NCBI GenBank assembly: GCA_948567375.1
Contig: OX419762.1
Span: forward strand, 14,328,001 to 14,392,000
Direction: 5' to 3'
Length of the DNA stretch: 64,000 bases
DNA from: Lunularia cruciata
Taxonomy: Eukaryota > Streptophyta > Marchantiopsida > Lunulariales > Lunulariaceae
Position numbers and translations under genes: made by a program. Of the stretch, positions 1 through 11,689 are shown piece by piece (position 1 is the first letter of the stretch; every line of letters starts with the position of its first letter). Below the pieces are notes generated by a model. The model was given only the letters and a program-made list of their open reading frames with translations. It did not search any database and was not told the origin of the DNA.

Positions 1-89
1 TTTGCTCCTCATCAAGGTTGCAAGATTTCTTTGATAGTCCTTGCCTATGGTATCATGTATCTAACTGTATCATGTACTGTTGTCTACAG

Positions 90-213
90 AGACGCAGGAG
101 TGAAGGGCTTGTTCACAGGTGTGGGCCCTCGAGTTGCCCGTGCCGGGCCATCAGTTGCCATTGTTGTGTCTTTTTATGAAGTAGTCAAATACTTCCTTGG
201 GACTACAACCTAA
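90..213 (+). CDS. Terminal exon of MTM1/SLC25A39-40-like mitochondrial carrier (partial)
   Basis: This exon encodes the carboxyl end of a mitochondrial solute carrier; the rest of the gene lies before the window. A pyrimidine-containing stretch ending in ctacag precedes it, so the exon probably starts at 90 (acceptor AG at 88-89). The upstream in-frame ATG at 31 is probably intronic. The exon reads GLFTGVGPRVARAGPSVAIV then a helix with SFYEVVKYF and a TAA stop. This is the matrix loop and sixth transmembrane helix typical of the family, where a G-P-R-V/I motif precedes the last helix and an aromatic-E motif ends it. The wording is closest to the plant MTM1/SLC25A39-40 branch, linked in other organisms to mitochondrial manganese or glutathione supply. 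Branch assignment rests on about 40 residues, so the carrier family is fairly sure and the substrate is not. Confidence 0.75.
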
Positions 214-1767
214 GTTCTTGCTCAGTAGGACAAGAGACAAGCACGAGAACGCCAACTTCAAGTTTGGATGTGTTTGGAAGTTGGTTCAAAACTGACGCCT
301 GAATGGCAGTACACATCAAATTAGCCTGTTAAGATGGTGGTGGTCGGGCGGCACGGTGCCAGCAGGAACACTCTGTAGCTGTTATGCTGGTCAAGGAGAC
401 GTCAATCATTAACATATGTCCGGCTTGAAATATCGTATGGAAATTCTCTAGCCGGTAATTCAAGATCACGCCGCGTCGCAACAGGTCTTGCAGAAAACGC
501 AATCAAATCAGCAATCAAAGTTTTGTAGTTTTAGTTTACTCCCCCGTCCAACTGCTCTCGTTTGTGCACTGTGGAGGCTGGCCTGTAGACAATTTTCTCC
601 GCCTGATCCTCATAGTAAACTGGTAGAGCGCGCATAGGACGTTGGCAACATGATGGAGAGGAGTGTATTTACTACCATTTGACCCAGCGTGTAGATTGAT
701 GAGAACACCATGTCTATAAGAACTGTTCCAGGGAACTGCATGTAATAAGCTCATTTTATTCTGCCTGTCGTGTCGAAAGTGACCGGCTATATTTTATATT
801 TTTTGTAACTAGGACCAGTGTTCTGTATATGCACTGCTTTTCGCATTTATCAGATTCTTGTCTATCTTCGAAATGGGTGATTTCTAAAAGAAGCCCGAGA
901 ACGTAGAGTGTATTCGTTGTCCAGCAATCTTTAGAATCGCGAATGGAGGAAGATGGCAATCCGTGTGCAACTAAACTACCTTGTACTATATCTGGACCAT
1001 CATCTCAACGTGGAGGCTTACTATTACAGTCTGCCTGTTAACCTCCTTGTGTTCGTTGTCCTTGGACGTATGCGCGCATAGAGCACGAGGTGATATACAC
1101 ACTTCTGGTCATAACAGAGAGATATCACAACAGAGATGCAATCCAATTCGCCGAACTTCTCGCCTTGTCCGCAACTCTAAATGCCCTTGCTACTCGCAAT
1201 TCCACTTGCCCTATCGGCTCGCATTGCCCCTGCAATGAATGGTCCTGGTCAGCAAACTCAGGGGTCTTCATAGTAACTGCAACATTCATATGCAATGGAT
1301 GCTTCTTTTGTGAATAGCCTCAAGAGTGGTCTTCATAGTGAATGCAACATTCACCGTTCATGGGATGTATTTAGTGTGCTTACCCAATCCCTAATGCAAA
1401 ATCTGAATATTTGTACAGCATCTTTACAGTAACGTCAAGCAGCATCTTTACTTACTTACACCTGCATACTTAGTGGCTCAGATTTGCACGTTCTTAGTTT
1501 GCGTCGGATGTGTCCTCCGGGGTGGAAATCCCCCGTTTCACGAAAGGCTTCTGCTCTCAATTCAGATAGATTTGAGTAGGTAAGGTCCGCTCTGATTGCT
1601 TTCGTTCAGGAAGCCTCCCAACTGTAGAACACTTCTAAGTTTAAGAATGTGTACACCACCAGCTGTATGTCGTGGTCAAGGATGCAGGGCATTGCAACCA
1701 GAGGACTAAGCAAATTCGCAAAGATGTCAGCAGATTGAGAAACCCAATCTACTGAAATAGTAGTACT
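214..1767. other. Intergenic, carrier 3' flank; no gene seen
   Basis: This is moderate-GC sequence with ordinary CpG content. Several short ORFs on both strands (longest 85 codons, 981-1238) overlap in conflicting frames and show no domain or codon pattern I trust. There is one short imperfect direct repeat: gtcttcatagtaactgcaac near 1264 and a near copy at about 1329. The first few hundred bases are presumably the carrier's 3' UTR and terminator. Confidence 0.4.
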
Positions 1768-1803
1768 TGGCTTGATGGGGTCTTCCCACCCTTCTTGTTT
1801 TCA
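1768..1803 (+). repeat. Short fragment of the LINE 3' tail
   Basis: A stretch containing cttgatggggtcttcccacc matches the 3' untranslated tail of the LINE copies ending near 3290, 38640 and 60600 (+) and 21333 (-). Only about 35 bases are recognisable, so it is either a severely truncated insertion or a chance-preserved remnant. Confidence 0.5.
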
Positions 1804-2058
1804 CATGAGGTGGGGTGTTCGCTCCGTATTATTTGGTGTTGTTTTCATAGTATTGTTTTCATCCTAATACCTTCAGACTATGGTAATCTCTGCAACGGTG
1901 TCCAAACTTGGCAACAAAATTCGTTAGTCACGAGAAATTTGTCGATGAGGGGACACGGAAAGATTGATTTCTAAATCGGGAAAACGTACAACTCTTTCGG
2001 AAGTGCAGTGCAATTTGCAATGAGATAGCTTGCAAAGTGAAATAAATCTGCTGCTGTT

Positions 2059-2235
2059 TCACATTTTCTTCTGTCTTGACTGTTTGTGCCCGACTACGAG
2101 CCTTCGAATTTTGTTTGATTTTCGCCCTCCGGGTAGAGATGGTCCTTGACCTCTAAGGATAAAAGTAGCAGCAGCTCCGACTACTACAAATCCACCAATC
2201 AGTTTGATACCGCTCTCATAGCCTCCGCCCGCGGC
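2059..2235 (-). CDS. Possible terminal exon of an unidentified small protein
   Basis: On the minus strand an open frame of about 58 codons follows a potential acceptor (tttaag at the 2236-2241 boundary) and ends with a stop at 2059-2061. It has a glycine-rich start (AAGGGYESG), one hydrophobic stretch long enough for a membrane helix (IKLIGGFVVVGAAATFIL) and a very basic tail rich in K, R and Q. GC and codon choice are richer than in the adjoining transposon. LINE copy B begins within about 30 bases upstream of it, so any earlier exons would lie beyond the insertion or be lost. I do not recognise the protein. It may be a real gene end cut off by the LINE, or a chance ORF. Confidence 0.28.
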   Translation of the reverse strand, partial: AAGGGYESGIKLIGGFVVVGAAATFILRGQGPSLPGGRKSNKIRRLVVGHKQSRQKKM

Positions 2236-2264
2236 CTTAAATGTGATATTTTTCCAGATTCTTA

Positions 2265-3305
2265 TTGCCAATTTGTGGTTGTTGATAGGCCAGTTTGGAA
2301 ATTTATGTGGCAAAGGTGGAGGAGGTATCCTATTTTCTCCATATGTTATTACGAGGTACAAGAGATAGTCTTTCCCCACGGGCACTAGAGGATTTTTCAT
2401 CTTTTGTTTCACTATTGTCAGATTGGACTAGAGGTTTCCAATCTTCCTTGATGGAGTTACAATGTGAGCATACATTATATTCTCTCTTAGTTGACTCATC
2501 TATTCCTCAGACTACTAGAGTATATTTTCGCTCATTATTCACTTGTGAGTGTGGTTCTACACTATATGTAGTAGCGGTCCACATGACACGGTGTCTTTTT
2601 GGAGGATCTAGGAAAGCTACCAATGATGCCATTAGGGACATAGTGTTTGCTATGGCACAAGAGAGTGCATACTTGGCTTGGAGGGAACATTCATATGCTT
2701 TGCAGACGACACATGTCAGGGCAGATTTATACTTGGTCCGAGATGATCAGGTGATAGTAGCGGATGTTATGGTTACGGACTTTACGCGGGATACAATTTT
2801 GGAGGGAATGATTACCCATCCTCCTAGATGGGCAGCGAGTGCAGTAGCAGGTCGCAAGGTCTCCAAGTAGAGGGGCATGTAGCGAGGTCACCTCCTTGTC
2901 CCTCTAGCCATGGAGTTATATGGAGCTATGGACACGGCATTTGAAACGTTTGTCAAGGAGTGCGCGAAAGCTTATCATGTTAGGTGCCTAAGGGTACCAC
3001 TCTCACTCTCATATTTTATAACATATTTTAGGCAACATGTGTCCATTGCTCTACAGAGAACAATCATTGGTGCAATCCATAAGAGAACAATCGCATTAGG
3101 TGATATTTCTTCAAATGCTCAAGTTGTAGACCATAAGACTTGCATAGTTGGGATATCTTAGGTGTAGTTGGTAGATTTCTCATCTAGACTCTATTGGGGC
3201 CTAGCCCCATTTTACGTTCATCTCTCCCTTGTACGGCTTGATGGGGTCTTCCCATCCTTCGTGTTCTCTCCGCTGTCGCCTTTTTCTTCATCTACGTATC
3301 AATGG
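2265..3305 (+). mobile_element. LINE copy B: RLE-type non-LTR retrotransposon, 5'-truncated
   Basis: This is the 3' part of a non-LTR element. The frame 2295-2870 holds a CCHC-type knuckle (CxC at residues 84-86, H96, C100), then GGSRKATNDAIRDIV and RADLYL..VIVADVMVTD (residues 142-162). Together these match the PD-(D/E)XK restriction-like endonuclease that ends ORF2 in RLE-class LINEs. After a stop at 2868-2870 homology resumes with PLAMELYGAMDTAFETFVKE, so the copy is dead. The 3' UTR follows and ends near 3300 with the shared tail cttgatggggtcttcccatc. It is colinear with the minus-strand copy at 21285-23375, which also retains reverse transcriptase. No target-site duplication was identified. 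Confidence 0.7.
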
Positions 3306-3334
3306 ATTACTTTGTGAGCCCTGGATCGCCTAGA

Positions 3335-3560
3335 CAGGAGTCCTTTCATCTCCAAACTAGACGTTCGTCGATCACCGTTAATCCAAAGATCTTTCCTTAT
3401 GCATCTATGGATATAACGCACCTCCGAGACTTGTAAAACTATGTTCACAGGAGTCCTTTCATCTCCAAACTAGACGTTCGTCGATCACCGTTAATCCAAA
3501 GATCTTTCCTTATGCATCTATGGATATAACGCACCTCCGAGACTTGTAAAACTATGTTGA
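3335..3560. repeat. Perfect 113-bp tandem duplication plus a partial third copy
   Basis: Two head-to-tail copies (3335-3447 and 3448-3560) begin caggagtcctttcatctcca and are identical over about 112 bases. A degenerate third piece follows at about 3571-3597 (gcacctatggattaacgcac). No coding frame runs through the unit. Identity between copies implies a recent event or an assembly artefact. Confidence 0.9.
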
Positions 3561-3597
3561 CTTGGAATCAAGCACCTATGGATTAACGCACCTCGGA

Positions 3598-4480
3598 TAG
3601 TTTATGGTGACAATGCCCATGATTTACAGTTGACTGGCAGTTCTAAACCAGCTCTACAAATTTTGCACTTGCCTTTGCACCTATTTGTGCTGATGATATA
3701 AACCAGCCCACTTTTTAGATTGTGAATCTGCGCAACGAACCACGACCGAATTGGATACGATAAGGGCAGTCAACTGATGGCAACTGACATCATAAATGAG
3801 ATGCTGTCAGCAAATGCACCTGTCTGTACCCGGCGGTTTGGAGGTTTATGTTGCTTAAGCAAATTACGGTTCAGGTTAATTAATCATCATGCGGCTTAAT
3901 TTTACAGCGTTGCGTCATGATCATTCAGCTTGTTGTAGCCGGTAGTTTGACTTCTAAAATTAAATTTTAGATTTTACTATAATTCTACCGGAGAAAGGTC
4001 AGTACCATAAAATTTAACGTGATATCCCATAGAGATCACAAGGTCTACAATTGATTAGATTGATTCAAGAAATATCAAAGATAAACCACAAAAGAGTAAT
4101 TAACATAACAACGTGATAATTTATAGAAATAGAGGGGAGTTTCGAAAAACGAAACTTATAGGGTTGTTACGGTAATGTGCTTCTTCCGTAAGGATATTGG
4201 CGGGGGTTCATAAAAACGTCAGCTCGCAAAATAAAACGGCCCGGAAAAAAGTTTTTAAAAGGGGGGCTGAGCCTTGTAGGGCCCTTTCAAAAACTACCTT
4301 AGATTGAAGAACTGAGGGTAATGAGAGGGATGGAGCAAAATAAATATGTTTAATGCAAACAGTTGTTTATTGCCATAGTGAGCTAGAAGGAGCAACGTGT
4401 CATTTCATGAGTTTGAATTTCATGTTTCAAGACTTCATATGTGACATTTAGTTTGTCCAGTCCAATGCTTGCAAGGAATT
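3598..4480. other. Intergenic, with a segment duplicated near 28990-29050
   Basis: No gene is seen. Bases about 3790-3850 (gagatgctgtcagcaaatgc followed by a cggcggtttgga-like block) resemble 29010-29060 (gagatgctatcagcaaatgt). This ties the stretch to the flank of the 2ODD gene, probably as an old dispersed repeat or segmental copy. From about 4000 the sequence becomes A+T-rich. Confidence 0.4.
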
Positions 4481-5340
4481 CCTGGTCCACTTTTTTCCTT
4501 ATTCATGTGTGGATTTTGGGGGTTTGAAGGGTTTGAACTTGCTCAAAATAGACGGTGTGTCTAAGGTGTTGGGCGGGCAATGTTTACAAATTGGTGTGCC
4601 GACTCTGAGTTCATAAAATTTGGAGAAATTACTTGAATTCATAAACTTTGGAGAAATTACTTGAATGTGCACCACCATCCTTGGATTGAAAACAGGGCCA
4701 TGGTAGACACTCCTCTTCATTCTATTTCTCTTGTCCCCTCTCCCTCCGAAAGAGAATGTGATTCTTCCTTCTCCCAAATCAATTCATGTTCTATATATTA
4801 TTGAAGGATTACAAGCACTAGCAAAAATGGTGTCTACTGCTTCTTCAATGGTGATTACTCAAAAGGTGATGGAGATAGGTTTAGGATGGTCACACATCAC
4901 TATGTGCAGATTGTGTACCATTTGGAAAATCCAAACATTTCAAACAGATTCATGAAGGCTTCACAAAAGAGCCTATTGCAAAAAATATAGTGTTTACTGA
5001 CACGGTTTCATTTTGGTAAGATTAGGAAGGGGTTTCTTGAGTCCATGAATGGAGACAAATTGCAAAAGAAATGTGCACCATATATGAAGTTGTATAAATG
5101 TGCTTGAGAGTGGAAGGATAAACAATGGTGAAGGTCTCATTGATAAGGAGATTATATGAGTGTGGTCCACTTCAGAGCAGAAATTGAATAATAAGTGCAC
5201 CTTTTTTATAGAATAGATGTGTTGTGTGGAAATAGGGCAAATATTTCTCCTCCTTCATTGGTTAGTTTGGAGATTAAAAGTGAAGTGAATATTTCTAACC
5301 ACTTGTGTTGAGATAATATTAGATGTAGAGTCTAACCCAA
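4481..5340. other. CpG-poor relic sequence, no gene resolved
   Basis: A+T-rich, CpG-poor DNA with short clashing ORFs. There is a small direct repeat around 4612-4665 (a cataaa-ttggagaaattacttgaat unit appears twice). It probably belongs to the same decayed element as the coiled-coil relic that follows. Confidence 0.3.
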
Positions 5341-5343
5341 GAA

Positions 5344-6110
5344 GTGGAAGAGAATGTTGGAGGCAAATGGAATCCCTTGTCAAGAATTGAGGGAGATAAT
5401 CCCCTCCCAACTATTATCCTTAGTATGCAAGGGGTGGATGAAGATATGGCCGATGCAAGGGAAGAATACAATGGTTGGGATTTTTCCTCAACTGAATTTA
5501 CTCCCATCGAACCCAAGTATGGACCATCTGCAAGAGTCCAAGAAGAGATTTTGGAATATGTGCCATCATCAAGAGCTCAAGAAGAGATCCATGTAAGGGC
5601 CAAGGAGGAGGAGATGTGCACAAGAGCACAAGAAGAAATTCTTAGTGGAGGAGACAGAGAAGGTGAAATAGGCGGGGAATCAAGGAAGAAGACTCTCTAG
5701 AGGTAATTGTAAGCCAAGTCACCAAGTGAATTCATTTGCTCAAGGTATGGCCAGTCATACAAATTCAAGAGTGAGAGTCTCGAATCAAGAGAAAGGTTGA
5801 GAATGGCTAAGATAAACAGTGAAATTCAAGAAGACTAAGAAAATATGCTTGAATCAAGAAGCCAAGAAGCTAAAGGTAGAAATAGGAAAGCTCAAGGTAG
5901 AAGTAAAGAGAATCAAAGCTAAAGAAAGAGACAAAGAGGTTGAAAGTAGAAGCTGAGTGTTTGAAAGTTGAAGTTGAGAATATGAAGAGAGCAAAGAAGA
6001 TATAGTCAAAATCTGAAAAGTCCAAATTGGAAGTCACGGAAGCAAAATCAGAATGCGTCTATGATATGACAATGAAATTAAAAAAAAAGCCAATTAACCT
6101 TGAAGGACAT
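5344..6110 (+). pseudogene. Coiled-coil ORF relic 1 (unidentified, transposon-like)
   Basis: An open frame (5344-5700, 118 codons) starts MEENVGGKWNPLSRIEGD and carries a repeated AQEEI motif (SARVQEEI, SRAQEEI, TRAQEEI) before a stop. Beyond it, lysine/glutamate-rich heptad-like text continues in shifting frames (for example AKKLKVEIGKLKVEVKRIK near 5860 and LKVEVENMKRAKK near 5965) to about 6110. The pattern is a long alpha-helical coiled coil broken by stops and frameshifts. Comparable relics lie at 16500-19300 (+) and 42680-43510 (-), all in CpG-depleted DNA. The function of the intact protein is unknown; a structural protein of a transposable element or a dispersed host pseudogene are both possible. 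Confidence 0.4.
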
Positions 6111-6836
6111 AAAATAACTCATAAGTGCCTATTTGGGAGGTAGGTTATGGTCATGCCTATGATGGTATAGGAAGTAACAATCCTGTGGTTAGTGTAGGTA
6201 CAATGGGGGAATACCAAGACTTCAAGTATGGGAGTGATAGTGATTCTCCTAATGTGTAAACATGTGAATTGGAATAAATATATTGAAATTGTCACAATGT
6301 CAAATTGTTTATGCTTTGTGTGTCAAATTGTTAATGCTTGTGAGATCAAGCATGCAAATTTTTTTCATGGGTTTTGCTTTGTATATTCCATAACTAAAAG
6401 CTTGCATACCAAACTATTTTCTTTTGGTTGCAAAACATGATATAATTGAATTTGTGAATTAGCTTGTAGCATTCAAGAAACTAAACTACTCAACTACTTT
6501 GTTTTAAGTGTAATTGAAAAATCAACTTCTCCAAGTGTTATTGAGAGAAACATGAACCAAATCTGGCCAACATTGACTCAAAGCAGAATTTCAATCATAA
6601 ATTGTTAGTTATGAGATGCCCAACCCAGTCAAAGCAAAATTTCAATCATAAAATGCAAAGTATGAGATGCTTAGCCCACTCTATTTTCTTTATGTGCCGC
6701 TGGTCCAATTGCTGTTGGTTCCAAACAAGTTCTAGCTTTTGTGCTTCCAGCTTCCAACTCATGTTCTACCCAATGTTTCCCATATGTACTTGCAGTTCTT
6801 GATTACTATGTTCATATGAAAACATGTTGTGACAAC
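6111..6836. other. A+T-rich stretch, no gene seen
   Basis: Only short unsupported ORFs are present. A small internal repeat occurs near 6575-6665 (caaa-tttcaatcataaa, then agtatgagatgc-ccca, twice). Confidence 0.35.
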
Positions 6837-6965
6837 CTCATCTCTTTCCAAAGTGCACCTTTTTTTTCAGCTTCCTTAGTTTAATAAGAAAGACAAAGAA
6901 ATAGTTGGTTAGTAGGGCATATGGGAGGTTTATATTGATTGCCTTCCACCTTGTTTTCCAGGCAA
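6837..6965 (+). repeat. Dispersed repeat, copy 1 (pair with 15707-15830)
   Basis: Both copies share cctctttccaaagtgcacct (copy 1 begins tctctttccaaagtgcacct), a pyrimidine run and later agaaatagttggttag followed by a block ending gtttat. They are in the same orientation about 8.87 kb apart. They could be LTR fragments of one old element flanking the region between, but no TG..CA ends or target duplication are visible, so this is only a repeat pair. Confidence 0.5.
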
Positions 6966-7429
6966 AGAATTTGTTGAGGGCCATGTTAGCTGTGGGCAAG
7001 GAACTACTATAGGAATTGAAGTACAAAACTATCATTAACGGGCAAGTAATTGGAGAAAGTTCAACACTATAGGCATTGTACAATCCAAATTTGGGTGTAA
7101 TATTGAAAGGATAGCACGGAACATAGACGTACAAACATAAGTTTCATACTCAAACTCCGATGCTCCAAAGGAGCACCTTCTCTTCATTATATAGACAAAG
7201 AGGATCTCCTCCAAGGAAGCTCCACCGTAGGATTAGGCATATAGATAGGTGACATGTCAGCAAGCTCCACACTTGGATTAATTACTTGGATCTAGACATG
7301 TCAGTCCTGGTCCTTTCTGGTTGGTCAAACAAGCTTTGACCAAAGGGAATCTTTTAATGAATCTTCTTGTAGGAATTTCAAAATCATGTGGGTGAGGTAC
7401 CGTTGGAAAGCTCTTGACAAGACAAACCA

Positions 7430-7431
<2 letters not shown>

Positions 7432-7521
<90 letters not shown>
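7432..7521. repeat. (GA)45 microsatellite
   Basis: About 90 uninterrupted bases of alternating GA. The open frames running through it on both strands (poly-ER and poly-LS) are artefacts of the repeat. Confidence 0.97.
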
Positions 7522-7523
<2 letters not shown>

Positions 7524-7620
7524 AGACCAACCTTTCCTGTGTTGAGGAGGGGGGAGGGGAATTTCTACATTTTTGAGGCCTAATGCATCCGTTTAGGCCT
7601 TTGAAATTGCTTTTAAAGAT

Positions 7621-7932
7621 TTCAAGCATATTTTTGTTCCTACTCTATTAGTAGAAGTCCCCTTTTGGTGATACCTCTTTTTGATCTTTTTAGTCCATCA
7701 TGTGTAACATCCTTCCAAATGTTACCAAACCAATTCTCACCTTTAAATCATATGTCTAGCTATTGATCCTAAGGTTTTCAAGTCTATTTTGGTTTCTACC
7801 CTATCAGTAGAAGTACTCTTTTGGTGATACTTCTATCTGATCTATTTTCTCCATCATGCATAAAATCATTCCAAATGTTACCAAACTGAATTTCACATCT
7901 AGATCATATGGCTAGCTCTTGGTATTAAAGTA
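7621..7932. repeat. Diverged 156-bp tandem repeat, two copies
   Basis: Units start ttcaagcatatttttgttcc (7621) and ttcaagtctattttggtttc (7777). Each contains a tagaagt-c-cttttggtgata block and cattccaaatgttaccaaac. Divergence is mostly C/T and A/G transitions, as expected in methylated, aged DNA. Confidence 0.8.
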
Positions 7933-8617
7933 GGACATCTTTCTTGCAAGATAGAGATCTATTGCGGGATTCCTCTCTATGAGACACACAAGGAAGCATG
8001 CCAAGATTGCCATAGGCATGTAATATAGTAGAGAAAGGTTAGGTAGGAAATTAATGCAAAGGTGGTGTACTAACAAAGTCAGGTAGTGTAATCTAGATTA
8101 GAATCAAGGATTAGGAGCCAATTGACATTTAGGGGGGGTGGCAATTGAAGGAGATGGCCACCGCAGAAGAAGTATTAGGGAGGAAGTAGAAAATAATTTT
8201 AGGGTTCAACTCCACCTATATAAGTGAGCTTACCCCACTATGTTGGGGTTGATTTATTCATGGGTTGATTGATAGGCTATCTAGCAAGACAAGACTAAGT
8301 GTTAGCTAGTTGAGAGGAGGATGCTGCATGATAGAGGAAGGCCATTAAGTAGTATTGGAGTGTCCCTCATAAGACCGGTGGTGATAATCATGTTATATGT
8401 GTAAACTTGTAGTCAATATCTAAAAAACCTAAACACCTTCATCCCATCTTTTTCTTTGGGATACATGTATGGATGAGTACTATAAAGATTGAGGAGAGAA
8501 ATAGAAGAATGGAAGATTGGAGTGAAAGATCCCATTGCGACTCTTGAATGTAGGATAACCTTGAATTCCTAGCATGAGCTTGGGCTTTGGTATTTATAAG
8601 AAATATACAAGGCTCTT

Positions 8618-8790
8618 GAGAAGCTTCTTAGGAAGCTTCCTAAAAGTAGCATTCTTAGAGTGCAAGCTAAGCTAGTCAAGAAACTTCCCAAGAGATTTCC
8701 TTCTAGAAGCCATCTACTTAGCATGCAAGCTAAGCTAGCCAAGAAGCTTTCCAAGAAGCTTCCTCCTAGAAGTTACCACTTGGTATATAT
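8618..8790. repeat. 63-bp tandem repeat, about 2.7 copies
   Basis: Units begin tgcaagctaagctagtcaag (8661) and tgcaagctaagctagccaag (8724), with a partial unit before them, and contain repeated aagctt/cctagaag blocks. A 63-bp period is a multiple of three and the frame stays open (8660-8851). There is no other support for a protein. Confidence 0.8.
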
Positions 8791-8851
8791 ATTATCCAAT
8801 ACTTGGAAGGTACTAAGAAGCTTCATAGATACTTCTAGAATATTCTTATAA

Positions 8852-9380
8852 TTCTTGGCTAATTGGTCTATTTACTATTTTTTTAGTCTTGACTAACTCA
8901 TCTGTAAACTCTATATTGTTACAAGTAGCATTTCAATGTGTGATTATGCCACATGTATGATGTAGTACTAGTGCTAATCCTTCATAATCTTGGTCTTGCT
9001 ACGAGATGTTCTATAGTTCTCATGTAGTGCTAGAATTGATTAAAAGACAATGACAACCAAGGAGGTCAAAGGACTCACAAGGATGATAGATTTGAAAGGC
9101 ATCTTTGGGTTAAGTGTCCAATGATAAACCTTGTCCTATAGCATGGATATGTTTGCTATGAGAATCTTTCACATAGTTCCTCCCTGATCTCAAAGAAGGG
9201 CCGGCCTCAAAAGGGCTATCCCGCAATTCCCTTGTCCCGTAGCATCCCTATGGGATTGGTTGAACCCACCAACACTTTTGGCACTACTATTCGTTGACTC
9301 ATATGTCTTCTCCACTCCCTTCTATAACTTGCACTAGCCATCAATATCCACTACCACCCCATAAGGATGTGGTTGTTTCT
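8852..9380. other. CpG-poor spacer, no gene seen
   Basis: No coherent ORF, RNA or repeat unit was resolved between the 63-bp and 48-bp minisatellites. Confidence 0.3.
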
Positions 9381-9715
9381 AGTTTGGGAGAAGCATTCCC
9401 AATTATGTTGAGAACAATATTTGTTTTTGGTTTGATAGAGGCGTTACCTCTCATATCTACAAATGCAACCATTTTTGGTTTGAGAGATGCCTTAACTCCT
9501 ACTTTTATAGGAAAACCTATGACAAGCAAGGGAAGTATTACTTATTATTTTTGGAAATACTACTGAATTCAATTTGGAGGAAGCATTACCTTCCAACTCA
9601 ACAAGGGAGAAATTTTTGAATCAAAGGGAAGCACTACCTATTGTTTCCATAGATACTTGGTTTTTCAAATGGTTGAAGCATTACCTCTTGTGTTCACCAA
9701 TACCATTGCAAAATC
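9381..9715 (+). repeat. 48-bp minisatellite encoding a 16-residue repeat (relic)
   Basis: Seven diverged units begin at about 9381, 9429, 9477, 9525, 9571, 9619 and 9667, so the spacing is 48 (once 46). Typical starts are agtttgggagaagcattccc and ggtttgatagaggcgttacc. On the plus strand the units read as 16-residue repeats such as LIEALPLISTNATIFG and VEALPLVFTNTIAKSQ, with one stop near 9564. A period divisible by three and a conserved EALP..TN core suggest the array was once coding. I do not know a family with this repeat. Confidence 0.7.
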
Positions 9716-11689
9716 CCAAATTCAAGTGATTTTTCCATTAATAGAAAGTACTTCTGCCCAAGGGAATCCCTGTACTTTGGCATCACATCAGATAGCTGCT
9801 CAAGCCTCTTCAACAATACTAATCTCGACTCTTGCAGTTCTTGTAACCTTGGCTACAATGACTTCAACTTTGGGAGGCAGAAAAAAATGCATACGACTTG
9901 GTACAATATTCTTTATAGAACAAGAAGATTTTGAGTCATTCTTGCAAATGTTTGTATGGCATGAAATATAATGGATGATGCTTCCATGGCACAACATATT
10001 GGCCAATGCTTTATCAAATTTGCACAACAATGGTTCAGCAGCCTTGTTCCTACCATGAGGATGAGCTATGTGTTGATATGAACAGAAGCACAACACAAAT
10101 ACATCTTGCCAAGACAACAAGAACAACTTAGGGACAAAATAAATTGATTATGCAAAGGACAAAATGAAATCAAGCATGCATTCATTCAAAATCTCCAATA
10201 CATAGCATCAATGATAACCCCAACTCCAAACCATACTATGACTCTCATGTAGTTTATGGATGCTCTACGTAGGGATATCTAAAACTTTCTAATTTACAAC
10301 AAGGTTGCAAATCTAGCCCAAGCGTTCAAGGAAGCATGCTATTGGGCTGAAGTTAATGAGTGGGATATGGCCTTGCCACAACCTTGCTCCATCATCCCAA
10401 GATTTAAGGGAAGTGTAATGCATAACCTTTATGCTATTACTCAATGATTCTCACTATCAAATTATTTCTATGAGAGAAATCCCGTTGTTGTGCTTGCATA
10501 GTATGTGGGAATGCAACCATTTCTCTTATATGATCACTTGCTCATGATAACTTCTACAGTTCCTCTTGTAACTCCAATAGCACTATCAATTTTCATAGCT
10601 ACCTTTTTTCCCATAATAACCACCAAGATGGAAGATATTTTGCTAAAGTTAGAATGCCTCATAAATCTTTACCTAGCACAACAACCTAAAGTTTGAAACC
10701 CAATAAACACTACCATCATAAACACTACCATCATAATCATACCCTCTCCTCCCAACCGTAGGTAAACACAAGGTTATGAGAGATAATCAACTTGGTGAGA
10801 ATTCCCAATCATAGACTTGGGTTGGAAGATTACCCACTAAGGAGGAACAACTTAAATAAATATTCTAAAATGAATTTCTATCTACCCTACTCACTTATTG
10901 TCCTATGGCCACCACCTTCTTACACTCTCACACTAAGAATGCCAATTTGCTCTCCTTCCTTAGATGTTCCTAACCTAGATGCATCTACTTTGAATATTTT
11001 AAAAATGCTGCTTAAATCTTAATTACTACCTACTTCTTATGCTATAATACAACAACTCATAGAATAGTTTTCCTGTGCTCCTTTAACTAGCAAGCCCATA
11101 GAGAAGGTCCCATAACACTTCTCTACTTCTCTTGCACTTGGGCTTAGTCAGCCTATAGAGGTCCTCTCCCACAGCCCCATACAATCCCATAATCCTTCAC
11201 TATCTTGATTGTTGTACCATCCCGTAGATGGTTTCTTGCCCCTCAAACTTGGTACATTTGCCCAACCAACATCTAGGAAGATATGATATGGGTAAGATGG
11301 AATCTCTAAAGATAGTCAACAAGTTTGTTGTACTAAGCAAACATTATAGTCTAAGGTTGATAAGAAATCTAAGCCGAAGGCCCCAAAGCAAGAATCTAAT
11401 ACCAAATTCTCAAAGGGTTGGTCATATACTTCATCCTTGTAACATGCAAGACTTTAGCTACCAACTTCATAGAGCAATCAATAACCCTACAATGTGGAGA
11501 TACAAAAGCAAACTTGTGAAGAAAACAAAAATTTATCACATCAATGTGAGAACAAAAATCCACTTGGTTCATGATGGAAAGTAAGACAAGTTTTCATAAT
11601 GGAGGATCTAGTTTCCTCAAGATTTCTTAGGGTTTGATCAGCATTCACTATTGGATAGTTCATGATCTTCTTCTAGATCTGCAACTTCC
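9716..11689. other. CpG-poor relic sequence between minisatellite and transposase
   Basis: Short ORFs on the plus strand (for example 11228-11584, 118 codons, basic) have no recognisable motif. The stretch may hold other parts of the Harbinger-like element, but I could not identify a second ORF or terminal inverted repeats. Confidence 0.3.

Noticed and set aside
7384-7629. Open frames of poly-Glu-Arg and poly-Leu-Ser on both strands
   Set aside because: They exist only because a (GA)n microsatellite has no stop codons.
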